DNA of 64,000 nt, taken from positions 1-64,000 of the forward strand of contig JACVSD010000001.1 in NCBI GenBank assembly GCA_014534095.1. The letters are read 5' to 3'. This document shows, in pieces, positions 52,127-61,025 of the stretch. The notes below the pieces were generated by a model. The model had not been told where the DNA came from and did no database searches. It saw only the letters and a list, made by a program, of their open reading frames with translations. Made by a program: the position numbers and the translations under genes. This stretch comes from Nitrospiraceae bacterium (GTDB lineage: Bacteria; Nitrospirota; Nitrospiria; Nitrospirales; Nitrospiraceae). Numbering within the stretch: position 1 is the stretch's first letter; every line of letters starts with the position of its first letter.

Positions 52127-53611
52127 TCAAATTGGCGGTCGCGCGGCAAGCCGGCTGTGCTTCAAACCATAGCCGGCATAGACGAGAATGCCGACGATCG
52201 TCCAGATTCCGAAGCGGATCCACGTGAGCCCTGGAAGGAAGCCCATCAAGCCGAGGCACGCCAACATGCCGACAATGGGCACGAGCGGCATGAAGGGGAG
52301 GCGGAAAGGCCGCGGGTAATCCGGTTGAGCGTAGCGGAGCACGATGACCCCGAGACAGACCAGCACAAAAGCGAATAGCGTGCCAATGTTGGTCATATCG
52401 GCCGCATCGCCGATGGGGATTAACGCGGACAAGACTGCGACGCCGATGCCGGTGACGAGGGTCGCATGGTGGGGCGTGCCGAATCGCGGATGGACTCGAG
52501 ACAGCCAGGGACCCAGTAATCGGTCCCGCGACATGGCAAAGAAGACGCGAATTTGCCCCAGCATCATGACGACCAGCACGCTGGTGATGCCTGCCACGGC
52601 TCCGATGGCGACCAATGCGGCGCCCCATTTAAAGCCGACCCGGTTCAATGCGTCCGCTACGGGGGCGTGAATATCGATCTGTGCTTGCGGGATCAGTCCG
52701 GTCAGCACGGCCGCGACGGCGATATAGAGCACGGTGCAGATGGCGAGCGAGGCAATGATGCCGATCGGCAGATCGCGCTGTGGATTGCAGGCTTCTTCAG
52801 CGGTGGTTGAGACGGCGTCAAATCCGATGTAGGCGAAAAAGATAATGGCGGCCGCGGCGCCCACTCCGGCGAAGCCTTGCGGCATGAAGGGCGTCCAGTT
52901 GGCGGCATCGACGGCCGGCGTCCCGACGGCGATGAAGAAGAGAATGACCGCGAGCTTCAGACAGACAATGATTCCCGTCGCGCGTGCACTTTCCTTGATC
53001 CCGACGACAAGCACAATGGTCACCAAGAGCACGATGATGGCGGCAGGGATGTTGGCTACGCCTCCGTCAGGGCCTCCCGGGGGATGCGTCGCCCAGTGGG
53101 GAAGCTCGATGCCGGCCAGCATCAGTAGATTGTTGAAATAGCCCGACCATCCGATCGCGACGGCGACACAAGCGACACCATATTCCAGAATGAGGTTCCA
53201 TCCGGTTATCCAGGCTACGAACTCGCCCAAAGTGGCATAGGTATAGGTGTAGGCGGAGCCGGCGGCCGGGATCATCGTTGAGAATTCGGCATAACACAGG
53301 GCAGCCAGCGTGCAGGTCAGGCCGGACAAGATGAACGAAAGAATAATGCCCGGACCTGCGCCGGGACGGTGGCTGTCGCCGACGATGGCGGTCCCGATGA
53401 GCACGAAGATGCCGGTGCCGATGATGGCGCCGATCCCCAGAGCCGTGAGATCCCAAGCCGTGAGGGTCCTCTTCAAGCGGTGGCCTGGATGGTCGGCATC
53501 GGCCAATATGTCTTGGATGGGCTTCTTGCGGAAGAGCCGGTCTGTGAGAGTTGTACGGGAAACCAGAGTGGGTGACGGCGCTGGCGATGAATCTGGCAGG
53601 GGCGGCTGCAT
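52127..53611 (-). CDS. Amino acid permease (APC family, CAT-type)
   Basis: 494 aa with about 12-13 TM helices. APC landmarks: TAWDLTALGIGAIIGTGIFVLIG in the first helix region, FAYIGFDAVSTTAEEACNPQRDLP with the EE motif, and a C-terminal region like cationic amino-acid transporters. The substrate cannot be read. A -10-like TATACT ends nine bases before the ATG and there is no obvious ribosome site, so the mRNA may be nearly leaderless. Confidence 0.92.
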   Translation of the reverse strand: MQPPLPDSSPAPSPTLVSRTTLTDRLFRKKPIQDILADADHPGHRLKRTLTAWDLTALGIGAIIGTGIFVLIGTAIVGDSHRPGAGPGIILSFILSGLTCTLAALCYAEFSTMIPAAGSAYTYTYATLGEFVAWITGWNLILEYGVACVAVAIGWSGYFNNLLMLAGIELPHWATHPPGGPDGGVANIPAAIIVLLVTIVLVVGIKESARATGIIVCLKLAVILFFIAVGTPAVDAANWTPFMPQGFAGVGAAAAIIFFAYIGFDAVSTTAEEACNPQRDLPIGIIASLAICTVLYIAVAAVLTGLIPQAQIDIHAPVADALNRVGFKWGAALVAIGAVAGITSVLVVMMLGQIRVFFAMSRDRLLGPWLSRVHPRFGTPHHATLVTGIGVAVLSALIPIGDAADMTNIGTLFAFVLVCLGVIVLRYAQPDYPRPFRLPFMPLVPIVGMLACLGLMGFLPGLTWIRFGIWTIVGILVYAGYGLKHSRLAARPPI

Positions 53612-53658
53612 ATGTCACCCAGTATAGCAGGACCTATTGCCGGGGCGGCATGGCATGG

Positions 53659-54417
53659 TCAGGCGGAGGTTTCACCTGAGGCCCGTGTGCGGGCCGCCGC
53701 GCGCAGGAATGCCGCGAACAGGCGTCGGTGGGTTGTATGGCGCTCAAAGAGGAACTCGGGGTGCCACTGAATTGCGAGAAGGAACCGGTGCGAGGGTGAT
53801 TCAATCGCTTCGACGATGCCATCGGGCGCGAGCGCGCTCGGGATCAATGAAGCGGCCACCGCTTTCACGGATTGATGGTGAGAGCTGTTGACCATGACCT
53901 TGGCTTGGTCGACGATCTTGCGGAGCAGCGTATTCGGTGCGACGGCGACCGGGTGAGAGACATGCGTCGCCGTGGTCTTCTGACGGTGTTCCAAGGCGTT
54001 CTCCACCTGAGAAGGAATATCCTGGAACAAGGTGCCTCCACAGGCCACATTGACCGTCTGCATGCCTCCGCAGATGCCCAGCAGGGGAAGATCGTGCCGG
54101 CGGGCATGATGGACAAGCTCCAACTCGAAATGCGACCGTCGCTCGCTGACGAGCGGAAACGGAAAGCGCTGGCGTTCCCCATACAGTCGCGGTGGAAGGT
54201 CCGGCCCGCTGCCGGTGAGTAATAGTCCATCCACGGTGGCAAGGAGGCGGCGCCGGGCTGCGGTGCTCGTCACCAAAGGAAGGATCAGGGGAATGCCGCC
54301 GAGTTCTTCGATCGCACGAACATATCGGGCGCGAAGAAAATAGGTCGGTTCGCGGCCCCCCATATCTGTCCGGTCACCGGCATTGTAGTCCGGGGTCACG
54401 CCGATGACGGGTTTCAT
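53659..54417 (-). CDS. Class-I glutamine amidotransferase-like hydrolase (peptidase C26)
   Basis: 252 aa from the ATG at 54417. It starts MKPVIGVTPDYN; the nucleophile Cys lies in LLGICGGMQTVN and the catalytic His-Glu in IQWHPEFLF, with SSHHQSVK between. This is the gamma-glutamyl-GABA hydrolase (PuuD-like) arrangement. The substrate could be gamma-glutamyl-GABA or another gamma-glutamyl compound. It starts two bases from the stop of the preceding unknown gene. Confidence 0.92.
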   Translation of the reverse strand: MKPVIGVTPDYNAGDRTDMGGREPTYFLRARYVRAIEELGGIPLILPLVTSTAARRRLLATVDGLLLTGSGPDLPPRLYGERQRFPFPLVSERRSHFELELVHHARRHDLPLLGICGGMQTVNVACGGTLFQDIPSQVENALEHRQKTTATHVSHPVAVAPNTLLRKIVDQAKVMVNSSHHQSVKAVAASLIPSALAPDGIVEAIESPSHRFLLAIQWHPEFLFERHTTHRRLFAAFLRAAARTRASGETSA

Positions 54418-54418
54418 G

Positions 54419-54841
54419 TCACCGGATGGGTTCAACCGGAGGGGCGTCGAGCGGCGCAGCGTCCACCGAAGCGGGGTCGTCGGCTGCGACACCCAGGAAT
54501 CGAACCGCACGGTCGCCAGTCAGATGCTCCGGCGTGATCACATAGGTGCCGTACATGCTGGGAATCCAAATACCCTTTGCGGTCTGCTCGCTGCCGCCGG
54601 AAAAGGCATAGGCTAAGCCTCCGACGATGCCCCCGCCGAGTGCAAACGCTGCCTTCAACGGAAAATACAGAATGGTCGCGACCGCAGACGCGGCTTGAAT
54701 CCCAGCTCCGGATGCCGTTCCCTGTTGCGTGTCCGCGGAAGACGACTGGCTCCAGGCGGGAACGGTGATCATGGAAACGAACGTCACCGTGACGAGAAAC
54801 GTGACAAGCCGAATTCGGCCATAGAAAGCACCATGTTTCAC
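54419..54841 (-). CDS. Secreted or membrane-associated protein of unknown function
   Basis: 140 aa from the GTG at 54841, which has AAGGAGGA upstream. A signal peptide (LVTFLVTVTFVSMITVPAWS) is followed by a Ser/Gln-rich segment, a hydrophobic Gly/Ala-rich stretch (FALGGGIVGGLAYAFSGG) that could be a TM hairpin, and GTYVITPEHLTGDRAVRFLG. No family is recognised. Its stop nearly touches the amidotransferase start, so they are probably co-transcribed. Confidence 0.75.
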   Translation of the reverse strand: MKHGAFYGRIRLVTFLVTVTFVSMITVPAWSQSSSADTQQGTASGAGIQAASAVATILYFPLKAAFALGGGIVGGLAYAFSGGSEQTAKGIWIPSMYGTYVITPEHLTGDRAVRFLGVAADDPASVDAAPLDAPPVEPIR

Positions 54842-54945
54842 GTGAGAGTCCTCCTTGTTGAGGCGAGTCGGCACCTCAGGTTGCGGGCTGTGCTGCGTTA
54901 TAACAAATTCACCTGCGATTGCAAACCCCCTGCCGTGACCGAGAA

Positions 54946-55422
54946 TTACATCGATGAAGGCGATTGGTCGGGCATAGCCAGATCCAGTTCGGTCAGAATG
55001 TAGGTCGCCGCATACTGAGCGCGCACGGCCATGGCGTGATCCAGCTCAGGCACCAACTCGTTGGCTGGTATGCGCTGGTTCTCCTGGGCTAAGCCGGCTT
55101 CGAGGCGCAGATCCAGCTTGCACCAACAGGCGGCCTGAACGAACAGATCCGCCGCCCGTGCTTCGTAGTCGGGCCGCTCGTGTTGGTCCACTGCTGAGAG
55201 TGGTCGCGAGAGTTTGTGACTCAACCGGATTTGCTCCCGCAGCGTCGCCAGCTGATCCACGTGTATTTCGACGGACACCTGGATGCCGGCTTTCCAACTG
55301 CGTTTTTTGACATTGAACACACAGGCGACTTCCCCGGGCCGCTGTTCCACCGGCTCGGGTCCAAAGAACAACGTGACACGGTAGAGAGAAGGCTCCGGCG
55401 AGGGTGAGCGTTCGCGTGACAT
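54946..55422 (-). CDS. Hypothetical cytoplasmic protein
   Basis: 158 aa from the ATG at 55422. TACAAT lies six bases before this ATG and no ribosome site is present, so it may be leaderless; a longer upstream frame would run through this promoter. Contains VACVFNVKKRSWKAGIQVSV and helical LATLREQIRLSHKL. No recognised domain. Divergent from the M24 peptidase gene across 66 bases. Confidence 0.65.
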   Translation of the reverse strand: MSRERSPSPEPSLYRVTLFFGPEPVEQRPGEVACVFNVKKRSWKAGIQVSVEIHVDQLATLREQIRLSHKLSRPLSAVDQHERPDYEARAADLFVQAACWCKLDLRLEAGLAQENQRIPANELVPELDHAMAVRAQYAATYILTELDLAMPDQSPSSM

Positions 55423-55448
55423 GGCGGCATTGTAGCAGACAGCGGTGA

Positions 55449-55477
55449 TTGACGCTCTCTTAGGGCGACGATAAGAT
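55449..55477 (+). promoter_or_regulatory. Sigma70-like promoter directly before the M24 peptidase ATG
   Basis: TTGACG (55449-55454) and TAAGAT (55472-55477) are 17 bases apart. The ATG at 55489 lies 11 bases after the -10, giving a predicted leader of about 3-5 bases and no ribosome site. Confidence 0.6.
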
Positions 55478-55488
55478 GGCCGACCATC

Positions 55489-56685
55489 ATGATGACCTGG
55501 CATCACACTCGGGTGGCGGATATCCAGCAGGTCTTGCGGGACAACGGCCTGGACGGTTGGCTTTTTTATGATTTCCGTGGAAGCGATCCGCTCGCCTACC
55601 GGGTGCTGCGGCTAGACCCCGCACGGCATGTGACACGCCGCTGGTATTACTGGATCCCTGCGAGCGGCGAGCCGATTAAATTGCTCCACCGGATTGAGCC
55701 CCACGTGCTCGTCGAGCTCCCCGGTCAGGAGCGGCTGTATGTCTCCTGGCACCAGCAACAGACTGAACTCGCGTCGGTCCTTCATGATCGGAGGTCCGTG
55801 GCGATGCAGTACTCGCCGCGCAATGCCGTGCCGTATGTCTCTCGCGTCGATGCCGGCACCATTGAACTTATTCGAAGCTTCGGCGTGGACGTCGTCAGCT
55901 CAGCCGACCTGATACAACGATTTGAAGCGGTATGGACGGATGAACAACTCGAGAGTCATCGGTATGCCACCACGGCGCTCCGACGCATCGTCGATGAGGC
56001 GTTTGCCCATGTCGGCGCGGCACTGCGTCGCGGGCGGGAGCTCGACGAGTACGGTCTTCAGCAATTCATTCTCTCGCGGATCCAGGATGCCGGAATGATG
56101 ACTTCGAGTGCCCCGATTGCGGCGGTCAATGCGCACAGCGCGGATCCGCATTATGGCCCCGGTCCGGTGGGATCATCGGTGATCCGGCGGGACGACTTGC
56201 TGCTGATTGATCTCTGGGCGAAGCGGACCGAACCCGGCGCGGTGTATGGCGACATCACTTGGACAGGCTTTACCGGCGGCCGGGTCCCGGACAAGGCGCG
56301 GATGGTGTTCGAGCCGGTCCGGCGCGGGCGCGATGCCGCGTTGGCATTTGTTCGTGAACGGGTGGCGTCGGGCGCATTGCCCTTTGGGTGGGAGGTCGAC
56401 GACGTGTGTCGACGCGTGATCGTGGAGGCAGGGTACGGCGAGTTCTTCGTGCATCGCACCGGCCATTCGATCGGCGAGGAAGTGCATGGCAATGGCGCGA
56501 ATATCGATAATCTCGAAACGCAGGATAGTCGCCGTCTCATGCCGGGTACGTGCTTTTCACTGGAACCAGGCATATATCTACCGAACGAGTTCGGAATCAG
56601 GAGCGAGTTGGACGTCTACTTGTCCGAGGGTGACGCGCGGGTGTACGGTGAGCCGCTTCAGACGGAAATCGTCGCCATCGTATGA
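55489..56685 (+). CDS. M24-family metallopeptidase (Xaa-Pro aminopeptidase-like)
   Basis: 398 aa with an N-terminal creatinase-like domain (VLRDNGLDGWLFYDFRGSDP) and the pita-bread domain. All five metal ligands can be seen: Asp in LLLIDLWAK, Asp in VYGDITWTGF, His in HRTGHSIGEEVHG, Glu in FSLEPGIYLP and Glu in GIRSELDVYL. It probably acts on peptides with proline at position 2. A consensus-like promoter ends 11 bases before the ATG; two adjacent ATGs (55489, 55492) are possible starts. Confidence 0.93.
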   Translation: MMTWHHTRVADIQQVLRDNGLDGWLFYDFRGSDPLAYRVLRLDPARHVTRRWYYWIPASGEPIKLLHRIEPHVLVELPGQERLYVSWHQQQTELASVLHDRRSVAMQYSPRNAVPYVSRVDAGTIELIRSFGVDVVSSADLIQRFEAVWTDEQLESHRYATTALRRIVDEAFAHVGAALRRGRELDEYGLQQFILSRIQDAGMMTSSAPIAAVNAHSADPHYGPGPVGSSVIRRDDLLLIDLWAKRTEPGAVYGDITWTGFTGGRVPDKARMVFEPVRRGRDAALAFVRERVASGALPFGWEVDDVCRRVIVEAGYGEFFVHRTGHSIGEEVHGNGANIDNLETQDSRRLMPGTCFSLEPGIYLPNEFGIRSELDVYLSEGDARVYGEPLQTEIVAIV

Positions 56686-56746
56686 ACCCGCTGCGCTGGC
56701 GAGTTTCCCGGTTGATCGATCGCCTTGATCCCCCGCGGGCGCTTCG

Positions 56747-56775
56747 TTGACATCCCCACACCCCGGTGTTACCGT
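56747..56775 (+). promoter_or_regulatory. Candidate promoter directly upstream of the metal-binding protein gene
   Basis: TTGACA (56747-56752) and a weak -10 TACCGT (56770-56775) are 17 bases apart, and the ATG at 56784 follows after eight bases. This favours the ATG over the in-frame GTG at 56766. Confidence 0.4.
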
Positions 56776-56783
56776 CCGCGCCC

Positions 56784-57719
56784 ATGCTTCTGCTGCGTTG
56801 CCAACGTCGGTGGGCGGTCATCCTGATCGTGCAATGGTTCTCTCTTGCATGCTTCCTTCCGGTGCATGCCGCCGAACCGGATTCCATTCATGTGGTGGTG
56901 ACTATTCCGGTCTTAAAGGATTTCGCTGAGCAAGTGGGCGGCCCGCGCGTGCGAGTTACCTCGTTGTTGAGCGGCTATGAGAATGAGCACACCTACGCCC
57001 CGAAGCCGAGTGATCTCGTCGCGGTGCGGAAGGCTCGGCTGTTGTTCCAGATCGGTATCGGTCTCGAGGTATGGGTCGCCTCGCTCGTTAAGAATGCCGG
57101 CAGCCTCGCACTCCGCGTGGTTACGACATCTCAAGGCATCGCACTCGTCCGGGATCATCCCGACCACCACGGCGAGCGGCCCGTCTCACAGGAGCCGGAA
57201 CTGAGCGGCAACCCCCATATCTGGTTGGACCCGGAAAACGCCGCCATCATGCTCCGGCATATCACCGAGGCGTTGAGTCAGGCCGATCCGGCCCATGCAG
57301 CCGAGTTTCGACAGCGTCAGGCGGCGTACCTTCAACAGCTGGATCATGTGCAGAAGGACCTGCTGGGCCGGGTGAAAGCACTCCCCGACCGGAGATTCAT
57401 TGCCCATCATCCCGCGTGGCCCTATCTCGCACGGCGGTTTGGATTAGAGATCGCTGGCACCATCCAGATGCAATCCGGCACGGAACCGTCGGCGCTGCAT
57501 CTGCAGTCGCTGATCCGGACGATGAAGCAGGGCCGTGTGAAAGTGATTGTGTCGGAAATTCAGTTGAGCCAAAAAATCCCCGAGCTGCTTGCCAAGGAAA
57601 CGAAGGCGCGCGTCGTCGTCCTGACGACCTTGCCGGGCGGCCTTCCCAACACTGAAACCTACCTCGACATGCTTCGCTATAATGTGCTCCAATTAGCCAA
57701 CGCCCTGGAGGCGGCATAA
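56784..57719 (+). CDS. Zinc/manganese ABC transporter substrate-binding protein (ZnuA/TroA-like)
   Basis: 311 aa, with a signal peptide ending near PVHAAEPDS. Cluster A-I receptor marks: VVVTIPVLKDFAEQVGG, metal-ligand His in NEHTYAPKPSDL, GNPHIWLDPENA and FIAHHPAWPYLARRFGLE, and a late acidic site region in IVSEIQLSQK. There is a short His-containing loop (DHPDHHGE). It precedes ATPase and permease genes. Zinc or manganese cannot be separated by eye. Confidence 0.92.
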   Translation: MLLLRCQRRWAVILIVQWFSLACFLPVHAAEPDSIHVVVTIPVLKDFAEQVGGPRVRVTSLLSGYENEHTYAPKPSDLVAVRKARLLFQIGIGLEVWVASLVKNAGSLALRVVTTSQGIALVRDHPDHHGERPVSQEPELSGNPHIWLDPENAAIMLRHITEALSQADPAHAAEFRQRQAAYLQQLDHVQKDLLGRVKALPDRRFIAHHPAWPYLARRFGLEIAGTIQMQSGTEPSALHLQSLIRTMKQGRVKVIVSEIQLSQKIPELLAKETKARVVVLTTLPGGLPNTETYLDMLRYNVLQLANALEAA

Positions 57720-57771
57720 CGTCCGCGCAGCAGGGCGGCTGGTTCAGCGTCGGAAGGAGCGCCGCGTTCTC

Positions 57772-58566
57772 GTGCCACACACCCGTGAGCCCATCATTCG
57801 TTTTGATCACGCCTCCTTCGGGTTCCCCGGGGTCGTGGCACTGCAGGACGTGACGCTCGACATCCAGGCGGGAGAGTTTATCGGCGTGATCGGTCCCAAC
57901 GGATCGGGGAAGACGACGCTGTGCCGTGCTGTGTTGGGGCTGATCGCACCAATCCAAGGCCATCTCCATATTTTCGATTGTGCCTGTGATGAGCTGCGCT
58001 GCCATCATCGTGCGAAGATCGGCTATCTTCCACAGAAGGGAGTGGTCGACAGGAACTTTCCCGTCACGGTCCTGGAAACGGTCATGATGGGCCGCTATGG
58101 GGCGTTGGGGCTGTTCACGCGTCCCGGCCGGAACGACCGTCAGATCGCCATGGCGGCACTCGCCCATGTGGCAATGGAGCGCCACCATGACACGGCCTTG
58201 GGGCAGCTGTCCGGGGGCCAGCAGCAACGAGTATTTATTGCCCGGGCTTTAGCGCAGCAGCCGAAAGTCTTGTTATTGGACGAGCCCACCACTGGATTAG
58301 ACATTACGACCCAGCATAACGTGATTGAATTGGTGGAGCAGCTCCATCAGGAACTCGGCTTGACCGTGCTGCTCATCACGCACGACATCAATATGATTCG
58401 CACCCGCGTCGATCGGTTGGTGCTGCTCAAGACCAAACTGTTCGCGGCCGGGCCCCCCGGCGAGGTGTTGAAGCCTGAGACTCTCCGTCAGGTCTATGGC
58501 AAGGATCTCGTCATCGCGGAAAATAACCTGGTCATCGTCGAAGACTATCATCACGATCATCACTAA
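57772..58566 (+). CDS. Metal ABC transporter ATP-binding protein (ZnuC/TroB-like)
   Basis: 264 aa from a GTG. Walker A VIGPNGSGKTTL, signature QLSGGQQQRV, Walker B VLLLDEPTTGLD and the switch His in LLITHDINMI are intact. The His-rich C-terminus (DYHHDHH) may help metal handling. Part of the znuA-C-B-like operon; seven bases before the permease gene. Confidence 0.94.
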   Translation: MPHTREPIIRFDHASFGFPGVVALQDVTLDIQAGEFIGVIGPNGSGKTTLCRAVLGLIAPIQGHLHIFDCACDELRCHHRAKIGYLPQKGVVDRNFPVTVLETVMMGRYGALGLFTRPGRNDRQIAMAALAHVAMERHHDTALGQLSGGQQQRVFIARALAQQPKVLLLDEPTTGLDITTQHNVIELVEQLHQELGLTVLLITHDINMIRTRVDRLVLLKTKLFAAGPPGEVLKPETLRQVYGKDLVIAENNLVIVEDYHHDHH

Positions 58567-58573
58567 ACTGCCC

Positions 58574-59398
58574 ATGTTGGAATTGTTTACCTACGACTTC
58601 ATGCAACGTTCGCTGCTGGCGGCCGCCATGGTCGGCGGGCTGTGTTCATTCATCGGGGTGTTCGTGGTCCTGCGCGGATTGGCGTTTGTCGGGGCCGGCA
58701 CCTCGCACGCCGCTTTCGCAGGTGTAGCGCTCGGCTATTTGGTCGGCTGGTCGCCATTGGCTCTGGCGATTGTGTTCGGCCTTGCCACCGTCTGGATCAC
58801 CGGATGGGTGGAAGAGAAAGGTCGGATGAAGCTCGATGTGTCGATCGGGATTCTGTATACGACGACGATGGCGCTTGCGATATTATTCATCGGGCTGATG
58901 AAGACCTACAATGCCGAGGTCTACGGCTATCTGTTCGGCACGGTCCTCTCTGTCACGAGTGAAGAGCTTCGCGTGATCGGGGGCCTGAGTCTGCTGGTGC
59001 TGGGGCTGATCCTACTGTTTTCCAAAGAACTGTACTTTATCGCCTTCGACCAGGAGATGGCCGCGGCGTCCGGCGTTCCGGCGCGCCGGATGTTCTTTCT
59101 GCTCCTCACACTGGTGGCGCTCACGGTGGTCGTCTCGCTGAAGATTGTCGGCGCCATTCTGGTCTTCGCGATGATTTTGATTCCCGCCTCCACGGCCTAT
59201 CAATTGACGCACAGCCTTACCACGTTGACCTGGTACTCGGTGCTGATCGGCGTAACTACCGCCATCGCAGGAGTCTTGATCTCGGCCGCATGGGATGTTC
59301 CGTCCGGCCCCGCCATTGTTCTGCTGGCCACCTGTGTGTTCTTCCTGTCCGTGCTCTTCTCCCCGAAGCGCGTGCGCACTGCATCCGTTGCCCACTAA
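58574..59398 (+). CDS. Metal ABC transporter permease (ZnuB/TroC-like)
   Basis: 274 aa from the ATG at 58574, with about eight TM helices. The family start MLELFTYDFMQRSLLAAAMVGG, LRGLAFVGAGTSHAAFAGVALG and VSLKIVGAILVFAMILIPAST are characteristic of the ABC-3 family. Final gene of the importer. Confidence 0.93.
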   Translation: MLELFTYDFMQRSLLAAAMVGGLCSFIGVFVVLRGLAFVGAGTSHAAFAGVALGYLVGWSPLALAIVFGLATVWITGWVEEKGRMKLDVSIGILYTTTMALAILFIGLMKTYNAEVYGYLFGTVLSVTSEELRVIGGLSLLVLGLILLFSKELYFIAFDQEMAAASGVPARRMFFLLLTLVALTVVVSLKIVGAILVFAMILIPASTAYQLTHSLTTLTWYSVLIGVTTAIAGVLISAAWDVPSGPAIVLLATCVFFLSVLFSPKRVRTASVAH

Positions 59399-59901
59399 TC
59401 GCGTGGTCGAGGTGCGCTGAAGCCTGAGTGCTTCCTCTGGGCCGACGAGGGCTGCCTGCGCCGATCCTAGGGGTGCCGATTCTATTGGAGCGCGATTTCC
59501 TGTGACCACTGGATCACGTCATTCAATGTGTCGAATGTGATAAAGGCCCGGCGTCATATGGAGTGAGAGCGTACGTTCGTTGGTATCAGGGTTCATGTCG
59601 CGCTCGGCCTCGCCATCCTAACTCCCGTTCCCTTGGTCCATGGAGGAGGGCTCAGTGGAACTGAACCGGGGAAATGGGTGCTCGGCATGCGGCCGGCTGG
59701 GGCGCGGATGACATGGTGATGAACCAGATCGCGCTGAATGCAGAAATGGCCAAAAACGGAATGACGGCCATGCGATGGTGGGAGGAGTACGGTTGACTGA
59801 GACGCCTCCTCCTTCGGATTTCTGTTCCAGACGAAGCTGTTCTTCTAAGCCGTTTTCCCTCCCTATGAGATTCAATGGAAAAATGACTCGTGTGTGTGCC
59901 G
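59399..59901. other. Intergenic stretch, no gene confidently seen
   Basis: About 500 bases between convergent genes. A 39-codon minus-strand frame (59652-59771) with a hydrophobic N-terminus has no ribosome site and was not called. No terminator with a T-run or RNA was recognised. Confidence 0.45.
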
Positions 59902-60333
59902 TTATTCCGAAGAAGAGGCTTTCTCTCGGTTCCACACCATGCCGGTCTGCTCCTTCGACGTGAACCCCAACTTCTCGTAAAACTGTGGGCGACGGGTGCA
60001 GAGCCAGAAGAGTTCCACCTTTTTGAGACGCGGGTGCGCCAGGATGCGTTGGACCAGCTCGGACCCGATGCCTTGTTTTTGATAGGCCGCGTCGACGATG
60101 ACGTCCCAGATGGTGGCACGGTACACGAAATCGGTCAGGACGCGTCCGAAGCCCACGAGTTGCTCCCCATCCCAGGCACAGAGTGCGAGATCGGTATGAC
60201 GCAGCATCTCGCGCGCATCTTTTAACGTGCGATGTTTTGCCCAGGGCGCTTGATGAAAGAGCCCGAGGAGTTGTTCGGGGCTGAGATGCTTCTTTTCGGT
60301 GAAAGTAACGGCAGGCTTGAGGGTAGACGGCAT
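59902..60333 (-). CDS. GNAT-family N-acetyltransferase
   Basis: 143 aa. The acetyl-CoA motif A appears as VIVDAAYQKQGIGSELVQRIL, with preceding DLALCAWDGEQLVGFGRVL and the C-terminal YEKLGFTS. The acceptor is unknown. The ATG at 60333 is preceded by an AT-rich CTAATATAAG without a ribosome site, so it may be another leaderless start. Confidence 0.9.
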   Translation of the reverse strand: MPSTLKPAVTFTEKKHLSPEQLLGLFHQAPWAKHRTLKDAREMLRHTDLALCAWDGEQLVGFGRVLTDFVYRATIWDVIVDAAYQKQGIGSELVQRILAHPRLKKVELFWLCTRRPQFYEKLGFTSKEQTGMVWNREKASSSE

Positions 60334-60393
60334 CTTATATTAGAGTACGCTCGCGAAGATTGGCGCAACGTGGGTGAGTGTACGAGGAAATGT

Positions 60394-60573
60394 ATGTCAA
60401 CGCAAGTCCGTAGCTGCCCGAAATGCTTTCAACTAATCTGGCGTACCGCTGAGCAATATGAACCCGTCGACCAGCACACCGTGCGCACAACGTGCCCGCA
60501 CTGCCACGCCACCGTTCGCTTTCGACTCGTGACGGAAGGATCCACTTCGACCGGTCCCAAAATGGGGCACTAG
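60394..60573 (+). CDS. Small zinc-ribbon protein
   Basis: 59 aa from the ATG at 60394 with GAGGA upstream. Two CxxC knuckles, SCPKCFQ and TCPHCHA, are spaced about 26 residues apart, with a short flexible tail. No other domain. It is divergent from the GNAT gene and convergent with the 60576 gene. Confidence 0.65.
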   Translation: MSTQVRSCPKCFQLIWRTAEQYEPVDQHTVRTTCPHCHATVRFRLVTEGSTSTGPKMGH

Positions 60574-60575
60574 TT

Positions 60576-61022
60576 TTACACGCCGCGTCCGGCTCCGTCG
60601 AGCTCGGGCTTGTTTCCGGGAAGGATTCTGTGAAGAGCCGAGCGGTATTCTGCAATGCGCCGCTCGTCCAGTCGTCCGACATCCACTTCTTTGTCGAGCT
60701 GCATGCGGTCCAAATGGTCCAGCACCGCAAGCAAGGGTTGGACGGAGCCGAGCAACTTGCCCGCTTCAAACGCCTCCAGAGATTCAATGACGGCATCGTT
60801 GAAGGCCTTGAACGGGGTCCCCGCACTGTGTTGTCGGAAGCGCCTCACGATATCTTCATATTCGTCCACCGCTTCCAGCTTCGGCTTCACCCCTGTCGGC
60901 ACCGCTCCGAGGTGGACGATCGGCGGCAGTTTCGCCGCATAGGCTTTCAGTTGGGCTGTCAGACCGCCAATCACATCAAGGGCGTCGGCTGTTTGCATCG
61001 TTACATCCAGTGTGAATATCAC
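60576..61022 (-). CDS. Hypothetical helical protein downstream of rluD
   Basis: 148 aa from a GTG at 61022 with GAGG upstream; an ATG eight codons downstream (60998) is an alternative. Mainly helical, with LTAQLKAYAAKLPPIV and VDEYEDIVRRFRQHSAGTPF. No known family. The start lies three bases beyond the rluD stop, so the two genes are probably coupled. Confidence 0.65.
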   Translation of the reverse strand: MIFTLDVTMQTADALDVIGGLTAQLKAYAAKLPPIVHLGAVPTGVKPKLEAVDEYEDIVRRFRQHSAGTPFKAFNDAVIESLEAFEAGKLLGSVQPLLAVLDHLDRMQLDKEVDVGRLDERRIAEYRSALHRILPGNKPELDGAGRGV

Positions 61023-61025
61023 TGA

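Noticed and set aside
51615..52628. 337-codon minus-strand frame
   Set aside because: Covers the 51617 gene in antisense and the permease gene in another frame; composition is Arg/Pro/His-rich shadow.
59652..59771. 39-codon minus-strand frame with a hydrophobic N-terminus (MAVIPFLAISAFSAIW)
   Set aside because: No ribosome site or promoter close to the ATG; a purine-rich GGAGGAGG is about 35 bases too far upstream. Could be revisited if conserved.
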